64,000 nt of DNA, from contig CALRNX020000011.1 of NCBI GenBank assembly GCA_943369665.1, positions 74,352 through 138,351 on the forward strand. Reading direction: 5' to 3'. Within the stretch, counting starts at the first letter, position 1; each line of letters starts with the position of its first letter. A program made the translations under genes and the position numbers. The notes beneath the pieces were generated by a model. The model worked only from the letters and a program-made list of their open reading frames with translations, ran no database searches and was not told the origin of the DNA. Positions 1 to 7,955 of the stretch are shown one piece after another. The stretch is from UKL13-3 sp943369665. GTDB taxonomy: Bacteria; Bacteroidota; Bacteroidia; UKL13-3.

Positions 1-834
1 AATATTGGAGTATTCGAGTTTTTTCTGCACAATAGCTGCGCTCGGCTTCATGATTTCCATCAAGTCGGATAATTCTTTGCCTGCACCTACATATGACATG
101 TCGAAACCAATAATTTGACGGGTGTAGGCGGCTTTAACAGGAATAACGTCTTTGAGGTAGTTTACATAACTCCTGTTATTAATATTATACCTGATACCAT
201 CAGATACGGTTACTGGTGTTTCGGTGAGAATATAGTCAACGTTAAATGTATCAGCCGATGTTATGGATCCAGTATATTCTAAATATTTAAAGCGGAGGGT
301 AGCGCTAACTGTAGTGGCTGATGCAATTGGGGTTACCGTTATGCTGATAAAGTTTTCGGGTTTTGCAAATCTGAATGTTGCTGTTTTGATGTCGGATGTG
401 CCAATGGCACTGGTACTGGCTACATAAGTATTGTTTGTTTTAGGACTGTATATCTCCAAGGTATAACCCTTGTTGTATATCGGTGTCAGGTTCCCTTTGT
501 ACAAATAGTGGGGATTGCCCGAAAAAAAACCGGCTTGCTTAGGTATTTCTGTGGTTCGGGTAAATATTACATCAGGTAATCCAGTGCCTTTTACTTTTAC
601 AAATATGGTATCAAAATAAAGGGAATCATTAATTTGAGCGCCCTGGTCGGTTGTAATATCAACTGAATTCTGATACGTTTTTTCAATGCGCAAGTACTGG
701 GTAGATACGTTCGGGTCTAAAAATGCATATACAACGGGTGTTTCTTTCCAGTCGGTATTAATATCTATTTCGTTGTCACATCCGCCTAAAGGCAATATGA
801 TTATCAAAAGTATAAGGATTCTGATTACGTTCAT
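1..834 (-). CDS. lipoprotein of unknown function, cut by the left edge
   Basis: The reading frame is open for 278 codons from an ATG at 834-832 to base 1, so the C-terminus lies outside the window. The protein begins MNVIRILILLIIILPLGGCD, a signal peptide ending in a lipobox (LGG-C, Cys19), so it should be lipid-anchored in the cell envelope. The mature part starts with an acidic stretch, then a segment reading roughly ETPVVYAFLDPNVSTQYLRI, followed by beta-rich sequence with many Thr, Ser and Tyr. This resembles envelope lipoproteins of Bacteroidota with DUF4249-like beta-sandwich architecture, but I cannot assign the family firmly. It is transcribed away from panB; the 162 bases between the two genes hold the panB promoter. 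Confidence 0.75.
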   Translation of the reverse strand, partial: MNVIRILILLIIILPLGGCDNEIDINTDWKETPVVYAFLDPNVSTQYLRIEKTYQNSVDITTDQGAQINDSLYFDTIFVKVKGTGLPDVIFTRTTEIPKQAGFFSGNPHYLYKGNLTPIYNKGYTLEIYSPKTNNTYVASTSAIGTSDIKTATFRFAKPENFISITVTPIASATTVSATLRFKYLEYTGSITSADTFNVDYILTETPVTVSDGIRYNINNRSYVNYLKDVIPVKAAYTRQIIGFDMSYVGAGKELSDLMEIMKPSAAIVQKKLEYSNI

Positions 835-933
835 TTGGTGCGAATATATTGGTATCTGTTGTTTTTTTATAATTTAAAACTAAAAGCTTAAAACTTAAAC
901 CATTCAGCTTAGTGAGTGTTAATTTTAGAATAA

Positions 934-963
934 TTGGTTGCTTGCAAAGTTTATCTAACTTTG
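934..963 (+). promoter_or_regulatory. putative Bacteroidota promoter of panB
   Basis: A TTG at 934-936 is followed after exactly 19 bases by TAACTTTG at 956-963. This fits the Bacteroidota primary sigma pattern (-33 TTTG or TTG, -7 TAnnTTTG). The panB start codon lies 34 bases downstream of the -7 box, which leaves a short leader. No Shine-Dalgarno sequence is visible, as is usual in the phylum. Confidence 0.5.
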
Positions 964-996
964 ACCGCATATTCCTAAACTTCGAATTATTATCAT

Positions 997-1812
997 ATGA
1001 GTACCTATAAAGAGACAAAAAAAATCACCACACATATTTTGCAGGAAATGAAGATGCGCGGTGAAAAAATTTCGATGCTTACTGCTTACGATTATTCGAT
1101 GGCCCGCATTTATGACGATGCAAAAATTGATGTGTTGTTGGTAGGAGATTCGGCTAGTAATGTGATGCATGGTTATGAAACAACATTGCCTATTACACTC
1201 GATCAGATGATCTCGCATGCAGCATCTGTTACACGAGCTGTTAAGCGCAGTTTGGTCGTAGTCGATTTGCCGTTTGGGTCTTATCAAGGTAACTCTAAGG
1301 AGGCATTGGTTTCTTCCATTCGTATCATGAAGGAAGCGGAGGCACATGCCATTAAACTGGAAGGAGGAGAAGAGGTGGTGGATTCGATCAAACGTATCCT
1401 TACTGCTGGTATTCCGGTAATGGGACATTTGGGATTAACACCTCAGAGTATCTATAAATTCGGAACGTATGAGGTTCGCGCAAAAGAAGAAGAAGAGGCA
1501 AAAAAATTGATTCAGGATGCCAAATTACTGGAAGAAGCCGGCTGCTTTGCCATTGTGCTTGAAAAAATTCCTTCGAGCTTAGCTACTCAGGTGGCGCAAA
1601 GTGTAAAGGTTCCCATTATTGGGATTGGTGCGGGATCCGGTGTGGATGGACAGGTTTTGGTAAGCCACGACATGTTGGGTATCAACAAGGAGTTTTCTCC
1701 CAAATTCTTGAGACGTTATCTGAATTTATATGATGAAATTAAAGGAGCGGTTGAAGCATATGTTGCTGATGTTAAATCGGTGAATTTCCCCAACGAAAAA
1801 GAACAATACTAA
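997..1812 (+). CDS. panB: 3-methyl-2-oxobutanoate hydroxymethyltransferase
   Basis: This enzyme makes ketopantoate from 2-oxoisovalerate and 5,10-methylene-tetrahydrofolate, the first committed step of pantothenate and coenzyme A synthesis, in the cytoplasm. At 271 residues it has normal family length and a (beta/alpha)8 fold is expected. The metal-binding aspartates appear as VGDS (Asp51) and VVDLPFGSY (Asp90), and the catalytic glutamate as IVLEKIP (Glu189). The segments MLTAYDYS and PVMGHLGLTPQS are also typical. It is a stand-alone transcription unit behind a good phylum-type promoter; panC and panD are not nearby. The identification is firm. Confidence 0.96.
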   Translation: MSTYKETKKITTHILQEMKMRGEKISMLTAYDYSMARIYDDAKIDVLLVGDSASNVMHGYETTLPITLDQMISHAASVTRAVKRSLVVVDLPFGSYQGNSKEALVSSIRIMKEAEAHAIKLEGGEEVVDSIKRILTAGIPVMGHLGLTPQSIYKFGTYEVRAKEEEEAKKLIQDAKLLEEAGCFAIVLEKIPSSLATQVAQSVKVPIIGIGAGSGVDGQVLVSHDMLGINKEFSPKFLRRYLNLYDEIKGAVEAYVADVKSVNFPNEKEQY

Positions 1813-1863
1813 CGAAAGGCCTATGGTTTTGTAACCTCTCTGCCAACTAAGTAAATACAGTAT

Positions 1864-2517
1864 ATTATCAAATTAAATATCCTTTACGAAGACAATCACC
1901 TGATAGCTGTTCACAAACGGAGCGGGCAATCTGTGCAGCCGGAGGAAGGTAAACCGGCATCTGTGGAAGATGAAGTAAAGCAGTATATTAAAGTATCGAA
2001 AAATAAACCGGGGGACGTTTTTTTAGGAGTCATACACCGTTTGGATATGCCAGTAAGTGGTATCGTATTGTTTGCCAAAACAAGTAAGGCTTTGGTACGT
2101 ATGAATGAACAGTTTAAGCAGCGCAATGTGCAGAAAATATATACGGCACAGGTTGTTAAAATTCCGGCTTCACCCAAAGCAATGTTGACACATTACCTGG
2201 TTCGTGATGACAATAAACGGATCACCAAAGCACATATAAAAGAAGTTCCGAATAGCCAAAAAGCGCAACTGGAGTATGAAGTTGTTGCTGCCGAGCAGCA
2301 AATTGCCACGCTCAAAATCATTCTGCATACGGGTCGCAAGCATCAAATACGAGCACAACTTTCAAAAGAAGGTTTCCCCATAGTGGGTGATGTAAAATAT
2401 GGAGCACCAAAACCATTGGCCAACGGGGCTATTGCTTTGTGTGCAACATTTTTATCGTTTGTTCATCCTGTAACAAAAGAACAGGTAAGCATAAAAACAG
2501 CGTTCACCTATTTGTAG
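1864..2517 (+). CDS. RluA-family RNA pseudouridine synthase, probable non-ATG start
   Basis: This is a cytoplasmic enzyme that converts uridine to pseudouridine in rRNA or tRNA. The catalytic motif VIHRLDMPVSG, with its nucleophilic Asp, is present, as is the C-terminal LHTGRKHQIRAQLS motif. The first conserved strand (NILYEDNHLIAVHKRSGQ) is encoded upstream of the first GTG at 1933. The frame is open back to a TAA at 1852-1854 but contains no ATG, GTG or TTG in that stretch. Only ATA (1855), ATT (1864) and ATC (1867) are available as starts; 1864 is chosen here and gives about 217 residues, normal for compact RluA proteins. The 3' end overlaps the convergent TerC gene by 10 bases. The RNA target is not predictable. 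Confidence 0.8.
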   Translation: MIKLNILYEDNHLIAVHKRSGQSVQPEEGKPASVEDEVKQYIKVSKNKPGDVFLGVIHRLDMPVSGIVLFAKTSKALVRMNEQFKQRNVQKIYTAQVVKIPASPKAMLTHYLVRDDNKRITKAHIKEVPNSQKAQLEYEVVAAEQQIATLKIILHTGRKHQIRAQLSKEGFPIVGDVKYGAPKPLANGAIALCATFLSFVHPVTKEQVSIKTAFTYL

Positions 2518-3251
2518 AGATCTTTCAGTTCTACCGATTTGGTGTTCTTCTTTTTCATTCTGAGGTTCAGCAGTTCTACACCAACCGAAAATGCCATTGC
2601 GAAATATACATACGCTTTTGGAACTTCATAACCAAGGGCCTGAGCGCCTAACAATACACCGATCATTAACAAAAATGCAAGGGCAAGTAATTTGATACTT
2701 GGGTGTTTGTCGATGAATTTTGCGATTGCCTGAGAGAAAAACAACATGATCACCATTGAAATAACAACAGCCAAGATCATAATGGGAAGATCCTGAGCCA
2801 AACCAACAGCCGTTATGATTGAATCAAAAGAGAACACAATATCAATAAGAATCACTTGGAACACAACACTCCAGAAAGTAGGTTTTACCTTTGTTTTGGT
2901 TTCATGTTCATTGGCTTCAAGTAATTCGAAAATTTCGAGTGTACTTTTATAAATCAGGAACAAACCTCCTGCCATTAAAATGATACTTCTCCAACTGATG
3001 GGAATATTAAAAAATGTTGCCAAAGGGTGTACCATATCGTGAACAATATGACTGATAAAACCTAATAATACGATCCGGATAAACAATGCTAAAAACAATC
3101 CCAAACGTCTTGCCTTGTTTTGGTTACCTACTTCCAAGCGGGAAGTAACCAATGAAATGAAAATAACATTGTCAATACCCAATACGATTTCCATAACAGT
3201 AAGGGTAATGAGCGATAACCAGGCTTCGGGTTGAGAGAACAGTTCTAGCAT
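2508..3251 (-). CDS. TerC/Alx-family integral membrane protein
   Basis: This 247-residue polytopic inner-membrane protein has about seven hydrophobic segments. The TerC family hallmarks are visible: EIVLGIDNVIF near residues 21-31 and DIVFSFDSIITAVG near 137-150, whose acidic residues in the membrane are thought to handle metal ions. Family members are linked to manganese export, metal loading of secreted enzymes, tellurite resistance or alkaline response. No tellurite-resistance partners are adjacent, so a housekeeping metal role is more likely than tellurite resistance. Its stop codon overlaps the end of the convergent pseudouridine synthase gene. The ATG at 3251 is followed directly by a plausible amphipathic N-terminus. 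Confidence 0.9.
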   Translation of the reverse strand: MLELFSQPEAWLSLITLTVMEIVLGIDNVIFISLVTSRLEVGNQNKARRLGLFLALFIRIVLLGFISHIVHDMVHPLATFFNIPISWRSIILMAGGLFLIYKSTLEIFELLEANEHETKTKVKPTFWSVVFQVILIDIVFSFDSIITAVGLAQDLPIMILAVVISMVIMLFFSQAIAKFIDKHPSIKLLALAFLLMIGVLLGAQALGYEVPKAYVYFAMAFSVGVELLNLRMKKKNTKSVELKDLYK

Positions 3252-3360
3252 ATTGTTGTTTAAATATTACAGCAAATGTACTGAAACCTGAGGGATTTTT
3301 ATAGAGAGTTTAATTTATTGGTATTCAACTAACAGAAAAAAAGCTTGTTTGGTTGTTGCC

Positions 3361-4245
3361 TTAAAGCAGGGTTATGATTTTTTGAATGGACATTGGCTCA
3401 AACCAGTTTTGAGGAGCTTCTTTTTTAAACCAGGTAAGTTGTCGTTTGGCAAAATTACGGGTATGTTGTTTAATTAAATCTACAGCTTTATCGAGAGTAT
3501 GTTTGCCTTCCAGATAGTCGAATAGCTCAGAATAACCAACCGTTTGCAGGGCGTATGTGTTTTTATATTGCTGCACACTTTTTACTTCCTCCAATAATCC
3601 TTGTTGCATCATCAAGTCAACGCGTTGGTTAATACGATCGTATAAAATCTCCCGGGGAAGGTTTAACACAATATTGATGGTTCTGAAATTTCGGGGTTGT
3701 TTGCTAAAAGCTGGAGTAAAACCACTTTGTTTGGCTAGTTCAATTTCAATTGCGCGCATTATACGTTGCGGATTTTGTGTTTCAGTTTGCGCGTATATTT
3801 CAGGATTGAGTGCTTGCAGTTTTTGTTGCAAAGCCGTAATTCCTTCTTCAGCATAAAGTTTGTTGAGCTCGGTTCTTAAATCTTCATTGGCTTTGGGCAT
3901 GTCATCCAATCCTTCGATAAGTGCTTTTACGTATAACCCTGAGCCTCCCACAGCAATAACCGTATTATGTGTTTTGAACAAGTCGTTGAGTTTAGCGATG
4001 GCATCCCGCTCAAAGTCTCCTGCATTGTATGTTTGGGTAATACTGAGTTGTCCAATAAAATGATGTGGTACTTCGGCTAATTCTTCAACAGAAGGTTTGG
4101 CCGTACCGATACTGATCTCTTTGTAAAACTGTCGTGAGTCAGCCGATATGATCTCGGTATTGAGTTGTTTGGCCAAGGCAATTGCTGTTGCCGTTTTGCC
4201 AACCGCAGTAGGGCCTAGGATACATAAGAGCGTTTTAGTTGTCAA
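3361..4245 (-). CDS. miaA: tRNA dimethylallyltransferase, TTG start
   Basis: This enzyme transfers a dimethylallyl group to A37 of tRNAs that read codons starting with U. The P-loop GPTAVGKT lies at residues 11-18, the substrate-binding DSRQ at 36-39 and GGSGLY at 100-105; the C-terminal half contains the expected RQLTWFKK segment. At 294 residues it has normal length. The start must be the TTG at 4245-4243: an in-frame TAA lies five codons upstream, no ATG intervenes, and any later start would delete the P-loop. It lies 46 bases downstream of mpl on the same strand and is probably cotranscribed with it. Confidence 0.96.
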   Translation of the reverse strand: MTTKTLLCILGPTAVGKTATAIALAKQLNTEIISADSRQFYKEISIGTAKPSVEELAEVPHHFIGQLSITQTYNAGDFERDAIAKLNDLFKTHNTVIAVGGSGLYVKALIEGLDDMPKANEDLRTELNKLYAEEGITALQQKLQALNPEIYAQTETQNPQRIMRAIEIELAKQSGFTPAFSKQPRNFRTINIVLNLPREILYDRINQRVDLMMQQGLLEEVKSVQQYKNTYALQTVGYSELFDYLEGKHTLDKAVDLIKQHTRNFAKRQLTWFKKEAPQNWFEPMSIQKIITLL

Positions 4246-4291
4246 GTAGTTGGTTTGTTATGTTGATTACCTCATGCATTCAAATATCAAC

Positions 4292-5626
4292 TCAAAAGCT
4301 GAGATCCATCCCATCAAAAGTTCCACTGCTCATCAATAATAAATTTTCGTTGCCCGAATAATGTGACTGTAAAAATTTCCGCAATTCATTTTGATCAGTA
4401 AACACAGCCACATTTCCACCAAATCCTTTTGCCACTTCTGCTTCGTCAAGCATGGGCATTTTTTTCATTTCCAAGGCATGCTTGCTGAAAAGCACTGCGC
4501 TTATATCTGCTTCGGCCATGCATTGATTGTAATGAGGTAAAAAATCTTTGTTTAAACTGCTGTAAGTATGCAATTCATAAGCTGCAATCAGTTTACGTTC
4601 GGGATGCAGGTTTTTTACAGCATTTACTGTTGCTTTTAATTTACTGGGTGCATGGGCAAAATCTCTGTATATAACAGAAGTGCTTGTTTCTTTTATTGTT
4701 TCAAGTCGTTTGGCAGTACCTTTAAATAATTGAATGGCATCATAGAATTGTTGCTCTGAAAGGCCCGCTTCAATACAAGCGTATTTAGCTGCCATCATGT
4801 TTTGGAGATTGTGGTTCCCAAAAACTTTAAGCGGAATCTCAATCCCATTTACAATTACATATGTAACACCATTGATCACCTTGTTCTGAGGAATATGGTA
4901 AGGAATTAACCTTGCATCACAAGGCGTACTTTCGCTCACTCGTTTTACTTCCGGATCATCGGCACAATAAATTAATGCACCTTTTGCCGGTAAACCTCTA
5001 ATGAAAATTTCAAACTGTTCAACGTAATTTTCGTATGTTGGAAATACATTTATATGGTCCCAGGCAATTCCTGTAATGATCCCAATTTCAGTATGGTAAA
5101 AATGAAACTTCGGACGAGGATCCAGCGCAGAGTTTAAATATTCATCCCCTTCGAATACAGCAATTTTACTGGTAGGGCTAATGCCCACCATGGTATCAAA
5201 CCCATCAATTAAACTACCTACCAAATAGTCAAAATCAATATTGTAGTATTTGAGTACATACAATATCATGGCTGTTGTGCTGGTTTTGCCATGGCTTCCA
5301 CCAATGACAATACGTTTTTTGTCTTTGGTTTGTTCGTACATGTATTCCGGGAACGAGTATATTTTGAGACCTAATTCCTGTGCCCTAATCAATTCCGGAT
5401 TGTCTTTACGTGCATGCATTCCCAATACAATGGCATCTAAGTCAGGAGTAATATTATTTGTGTTCCAGCCAATGACAGTTGGCAAAATACCCGCTTTTGC
5501 CAACCGTGATTTTGCAGGCTCATATATTTCATCATCAGATCCGGTAACGATAAACCCTTTTTTGTGCAATGCCAATGCAAGGTTGTGCATCACAGCACCA
5601 CCAATTGATATAAAATGAACCCGCAT
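4292..5626 (-). CDS. mpl: UDP-N-acetylmuramate:tripeptide ligase (Mpl type, MurC-like)
   Basis: This is a Mur-ligase family enzyme of 444 residues. The N-terminal Rossmann-like segment contains SIGGAVMHNLA, where the variant GGxxMH replaces the MurC GIGG. The ATP-binding loop is GGSHGKTSTT (residues 109-118), and a later EGDEYLNSALDPRPKF segment is characteristic of Mpl rather than MurC. Mpl reattaches recycled tripeptide to UDP-MurNAc in peptidoglycan recycling. The protein is cytoplasmic and begins MRVHFISIGG. The gene reads toward miaA with a 46-base gap. MurC is the main alternative, but the N-terminal and EGDEY motifs favour Mpl. Confidence 0.88.
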   Translation of the reverse strand: MRVHFISIGGAVMHNLALALHKKGFIVTGSDDEIYEPAKSRLAKAGILPTVIGWNTNNITPDLDAIVLGMHARKDNPELIRAQELGLKIYSFPEYMYEQTKDKKRIVIGGSHGKTSTTAMILYVLKYYNIDFDYLVGSLIDGFDTMVGISPTSKIAVFEGDEYLNSALDPRPKFHFYHTEIGIITGIAWDHINVFPTYENYVEQFEIFIRGLPAKGALIYCADDPEVKRVSESTPCDARLIPYHIPQNKVINGVTYVIVNGIEIPLKVFGNHNLQNMMAAKYACIEAGLSEQQFYDAIQLFKGTAKRLETIKETSTSVIYRDFAHAPSKLKATVNAVKNLHPERKLIAAYELHTYSSLNKDFLPHYNQCMAEADISAVLFSKHALEMKKMPMLDEAEVAKGFGGNVAVFTDQNELRKFLQSHYSGNENLLLMSSGTFDGMDLSF

Positions 5627-5743
5627 ACGAATGAGATATTTTAAGGTGCAATGTAATTATGGTTCGGTTTTGGTAAGGGATATTTTATAAACAATTAAAC
5701 AATGAAATGCGCTAAAATTAAATATCCTGTAGTAATATTGAAC

Positions 5744-6283
5744 ATGTTGTTTATCCGTAGATCACTTTTAATTTTAATGGGTATGCTGTTGTTAACAGTT
5801 GTTTCCTGCCAGCAAGAGGAAGATAAGCCTGAAGATCAACTTCCGGTGCCTGCAGCCTACACATATACAGCAGCATTTAATGGAGCATCATGGAGCGGGA
5901 CACAAAACCTGAGCTTATTGGTTAAAAAAAGTGCAGCCTCTCCTAGCAAAGAAATGCGCATTAGCGCAAGTTCTACCGATGGAAAATTGCTCACGCTCAC
6001 TTTATCAGATGAATCAACAGGTGTTGCGGGGGATGGTATTGCGGTAAAAACATATCAATTAATTCGCGGTGGGATATCAGACGCAGACTTTGTTTCGGTG
6101 AATACAACAACAAATGCAACTTATACAGGAGCGTATGGAAAAGTTACCATAACCCAAAGTGATGCTGCCAATAAAAAACTGACGGGTACATTTGAGTGCA
6201 CGCTTTACCGTAAACAGGGTGATACATTAAGAATTACCAAAGGTGTACTTAAAGATCTCCCTTACGATATAACAGAAGAATAA
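5744..6283 (+). CDS. small lipoprotein of unknown function
   Basis: The product is about 179 residues from the ATG at 5744, with an alternative ATG at 5702 that adds 14 residues. The later start gives a compact signal peptide (MLFIRRSLLILMGMLLLTVV) ending in the lipobox VVSC, so the protein should be anchored to the envelope by its cysteine. A short acidic linker (QQEEDKPEDQ) follows, then a Thr/Ser-rich beta domain with the pattern YTAAFNGASWSG and a C-terminal stretch containing LTGTFECTLYR. This layout resembles the DUF6252-like lipoproteins of Bacteroidota; that assignment is tentative. The stop codon is immediately followed by the ATG of the next gene, which suggests a two-gene operon. 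Confidence 0.75.
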   Translation: MLFIRRSLLILMGMLLLTVVSCQQEEDKPEDQLPVPAAYTYTAAFNGASWSGTQNLSLLVKKSAASPSKEMRISASSTDGKLLTLTLSDESTGVAGDGIAVKTYQLIRGGISDADFVSVNTTTNATYTGAYGKVTITQSDAANKKLTGTFECTLYRKQGDTLRITKGVLKDLPYDITEE

Positions 6284-6970
6284 ATGAGAACAGCATTGAT
6301 CGTTGGTGCTACAGGGCTTATTGGTAAAGCCTGTTTATACCATTTATTAGACAATCCGGCATATACAAAGGTAATTGCAGTAGTGCGCAAACCTTTGGCT
6401 GTTAAAAACCATAAACTGGAACAACTTGTGGTGGATTTTGACAAATTAAAAGAATACCAACAAGCCCTGATTGCTGATGATGTATACTGTTGTTTGGGTA
6501 CAACCATTAAGGTAGCCGGTTCGCAGGAACAATTCCGCAAGGTCGATTTTGATTATCCATACCAGGTAGCAGGGTTGGCACTCAAAAATGGCGCTGAACA
6601 ATTTCTATTGGTGAGCGCGATGGGTGCAGATGCTGCGTCTTCCATTTTTTACAACAGGGTAAAAGGAGAGTTGGAAAAAGCAATATCAGCGCTAGGTTAT
6701 CCATACTTTAAAGTTTTCCGACCATCATTATTATTAGGTCACCGCACCGAATTCAGGGCCGGAGAACAAATAGCCAAGGTGTTTATGAAAGGATTACAAT
6801 TTTTATTTGTAGGTCCGCTCAAAAAATACAAAGCAATTGAGGGGGCTACTGTGGCACAAGCAATGGTAGCTGCGGCATTGTTAAACAAAAGGGGTGAGGT
6901 TATTTATCAGAATGATCAATTATTTGAATTGGCAGGAAGCCCTCACCGAAAACCCGTTTTGCCGATATAA
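6284..6970 (+). CDS. NAD(P)-binding short-chain dehydrogenase-like protein
   Basis: This 228-residue cytoplasmic protein has an N-terminal Rossmann glycine motif, VGATGLIG (residues 7-14), a conserved VYCCLGTT segment and the FLLVSAMGAD / NRVKGELE region typical of the TIP30/HIM1-like atypical SDR group. The second half contains the FRPSLLLGHRTEF motif of the same group. Substrate and partner are unknown. The gene starts on the base after the preceding stop codon, so translation is probably coupled. A related protein of 218 residues is encoded at 50158-50814 on the other strand. A bidirectional terminator follows. Confidence 0.85.
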   Translation: MRTALIVGATGLIGKACLYHLLDNPAYTKVIAVVRKPLAVKNHKLEQLVVDFDKLKEYQQALIADDVYCCLGTTIKVAGSQEQFRKVDFDYPYQVAGLALKNGAEQFLLVSAMGADAASSIFYNRVKGELEKAISALGYPYFKVFRPSLLLGHRTEFRAGEQIAKVFMKGLQFLFVGPLKKYKAIEGATVAQAMVAAALLNKRGEVIYQNDQLFELAGSPHRKPVLPI

Positions 6971-6993
6971 TAAACTGTTAAATATAAAAAAAA

Positions 6994-7021
6994 CAGGTTA
7001 AATGATATTGCATTCAACCTG
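6994..7021. terminator. bidirectional hairpin terminator
   Basis: An 11-base inverted repeat with one mismatch (CAGGTTAAATG at 6994-7004 and CATTCAACCTG at 7011-7021) has a 6-base loop, an A-tract on its left and TTTTTT at 7024-7029 on its right. It sits between two convergent genes and can serve both. Confidence 0.75.
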
Positions 7022-7044
7022 ACTTTTTTGTTGCTAATCGTACG

Positions 7045-7860
7045 CTATTCTTGTCCGATTTTAAATACGTCTTCACTAAATCCGGTGAAACTAAATCCTC
7101 CGTCATGGAAAAGATTTTGCATGGTTACTTTTTTAGTATAGTCGCTAAACATACTAATTACGTAGTCTGCACACTCTTCAGAGTTGGCATTACCCAAGGG
7201 GGAGAGAGCATGAGCGTAATCGAAAAATGTTCCGAAACCTTTAACGCCACTTCCGGCAGTTGTCATGGTTGGACTTTGAGAGATTGTATTTACACGTACT
7301 TTATTTCGTTTGCCAAAATGGTAACCAAAACTGCGTGTAATACTTTCCAGCAATGATTTGGCATCCGCCATTTCGCTGTAGTCAGGAAATACACGTTGTG
7401 CGGCAATGTATGTAAGTGCCAGGATCGAACCTTCATCTTTCATCGCATCGCTATTGTATAAATTTTTCATCAGGCGGTGAAATGAAATGGCCGAAATATC
7501 CAACGTTTCGTGCATGAACTTATAATCCAGTTCAGTATACGTTTTTCCTTTGCGGATATTCATGCTCATTCCCACCGAATGCAGCACAAAATCCAATTTA
7601 CCACCCAAAATTTCCATTGATTTGGTTACCAGGTTAAGCATGTCTTCATCTTTGCTTACATCGCAAGGAATGATCTGAGCATTGCCACATGCCGCAGCAA
7701 GATTGTTGATTTCGCCCATGCGCATGGCTATGGGGGCATTGGTTAACACAAATTCGGCACCTTCGGCATGTGCTTTCAATGCCACTTGCCAGGCAATCGA
7801 TTTGTCGTTTAATGCGCCAAAGATGATTCCTTTTTTACCTTTTAAGATTCCATGTGCCAT
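7045..7860 (-). CDS. fabI: enoyl-ACP reductase (NADH), FabI type
   Basis: This enzyme catalyses the last reduction of each round of type II fatty acid elongation. The 271-residue protein opens with GKKGIIFGALNDKSIAW, the FabI variant of the nucleotide-binding loop. Both active-site tyrosines and the lysine are visible in LTYIAAQRVFPDYSEMADAK: the tyrosines are ten residues apart and a Y-x6-K pattern follows. RVNTISQSPTMTTAG is the mobile substrate loop, and the C-terminal FHDGGFSFTG is typical. The gene is monocistronic, ends at the shared terminator and is transcribed divergently from the M1 peptidase gene. This reductase is the usual triclosan target in other bacteria. Confidence 0.95.
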   Translation of the reverse strand: MAHGILKGKKGIIFGALNDKSIAWQVALKAHAEGAEFVLTNAPIAMRMGEINNLAAACGNAQIIPCDVSKDEDMLNLVTKSMEILGGKLDFVLHSVGMSMNIRKGKTYTELDYKFMHETLDISAISFHRLMKNLYNSDAMKDEGSILALTYIAAQRVFPDYSEMADAKSLLESITRSFGYHFGKRNKVRVNTISQSPTMTTAGSGVKGFGTFFDYAHALSPLGNANSEECADYVISMFSDYTKKVTMQNLFHDGGFSFTGFSEDVFKIGQE

Positions 7861-7955
7861 ATGTTTATTCTTTTTTTTATTCAGTTTAAAGTTTCTTGTT
7901 TTGCGTGCAAGTTTAGGATTTTTCCTTTTACATTTGGCAAAATCTTACCGAGGGC

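Noticed and set aside
2508..3251. Tellurite resistance locus
   Set aside because: TerC-family proteins occur widely without ter partners, and none are adjacent here.
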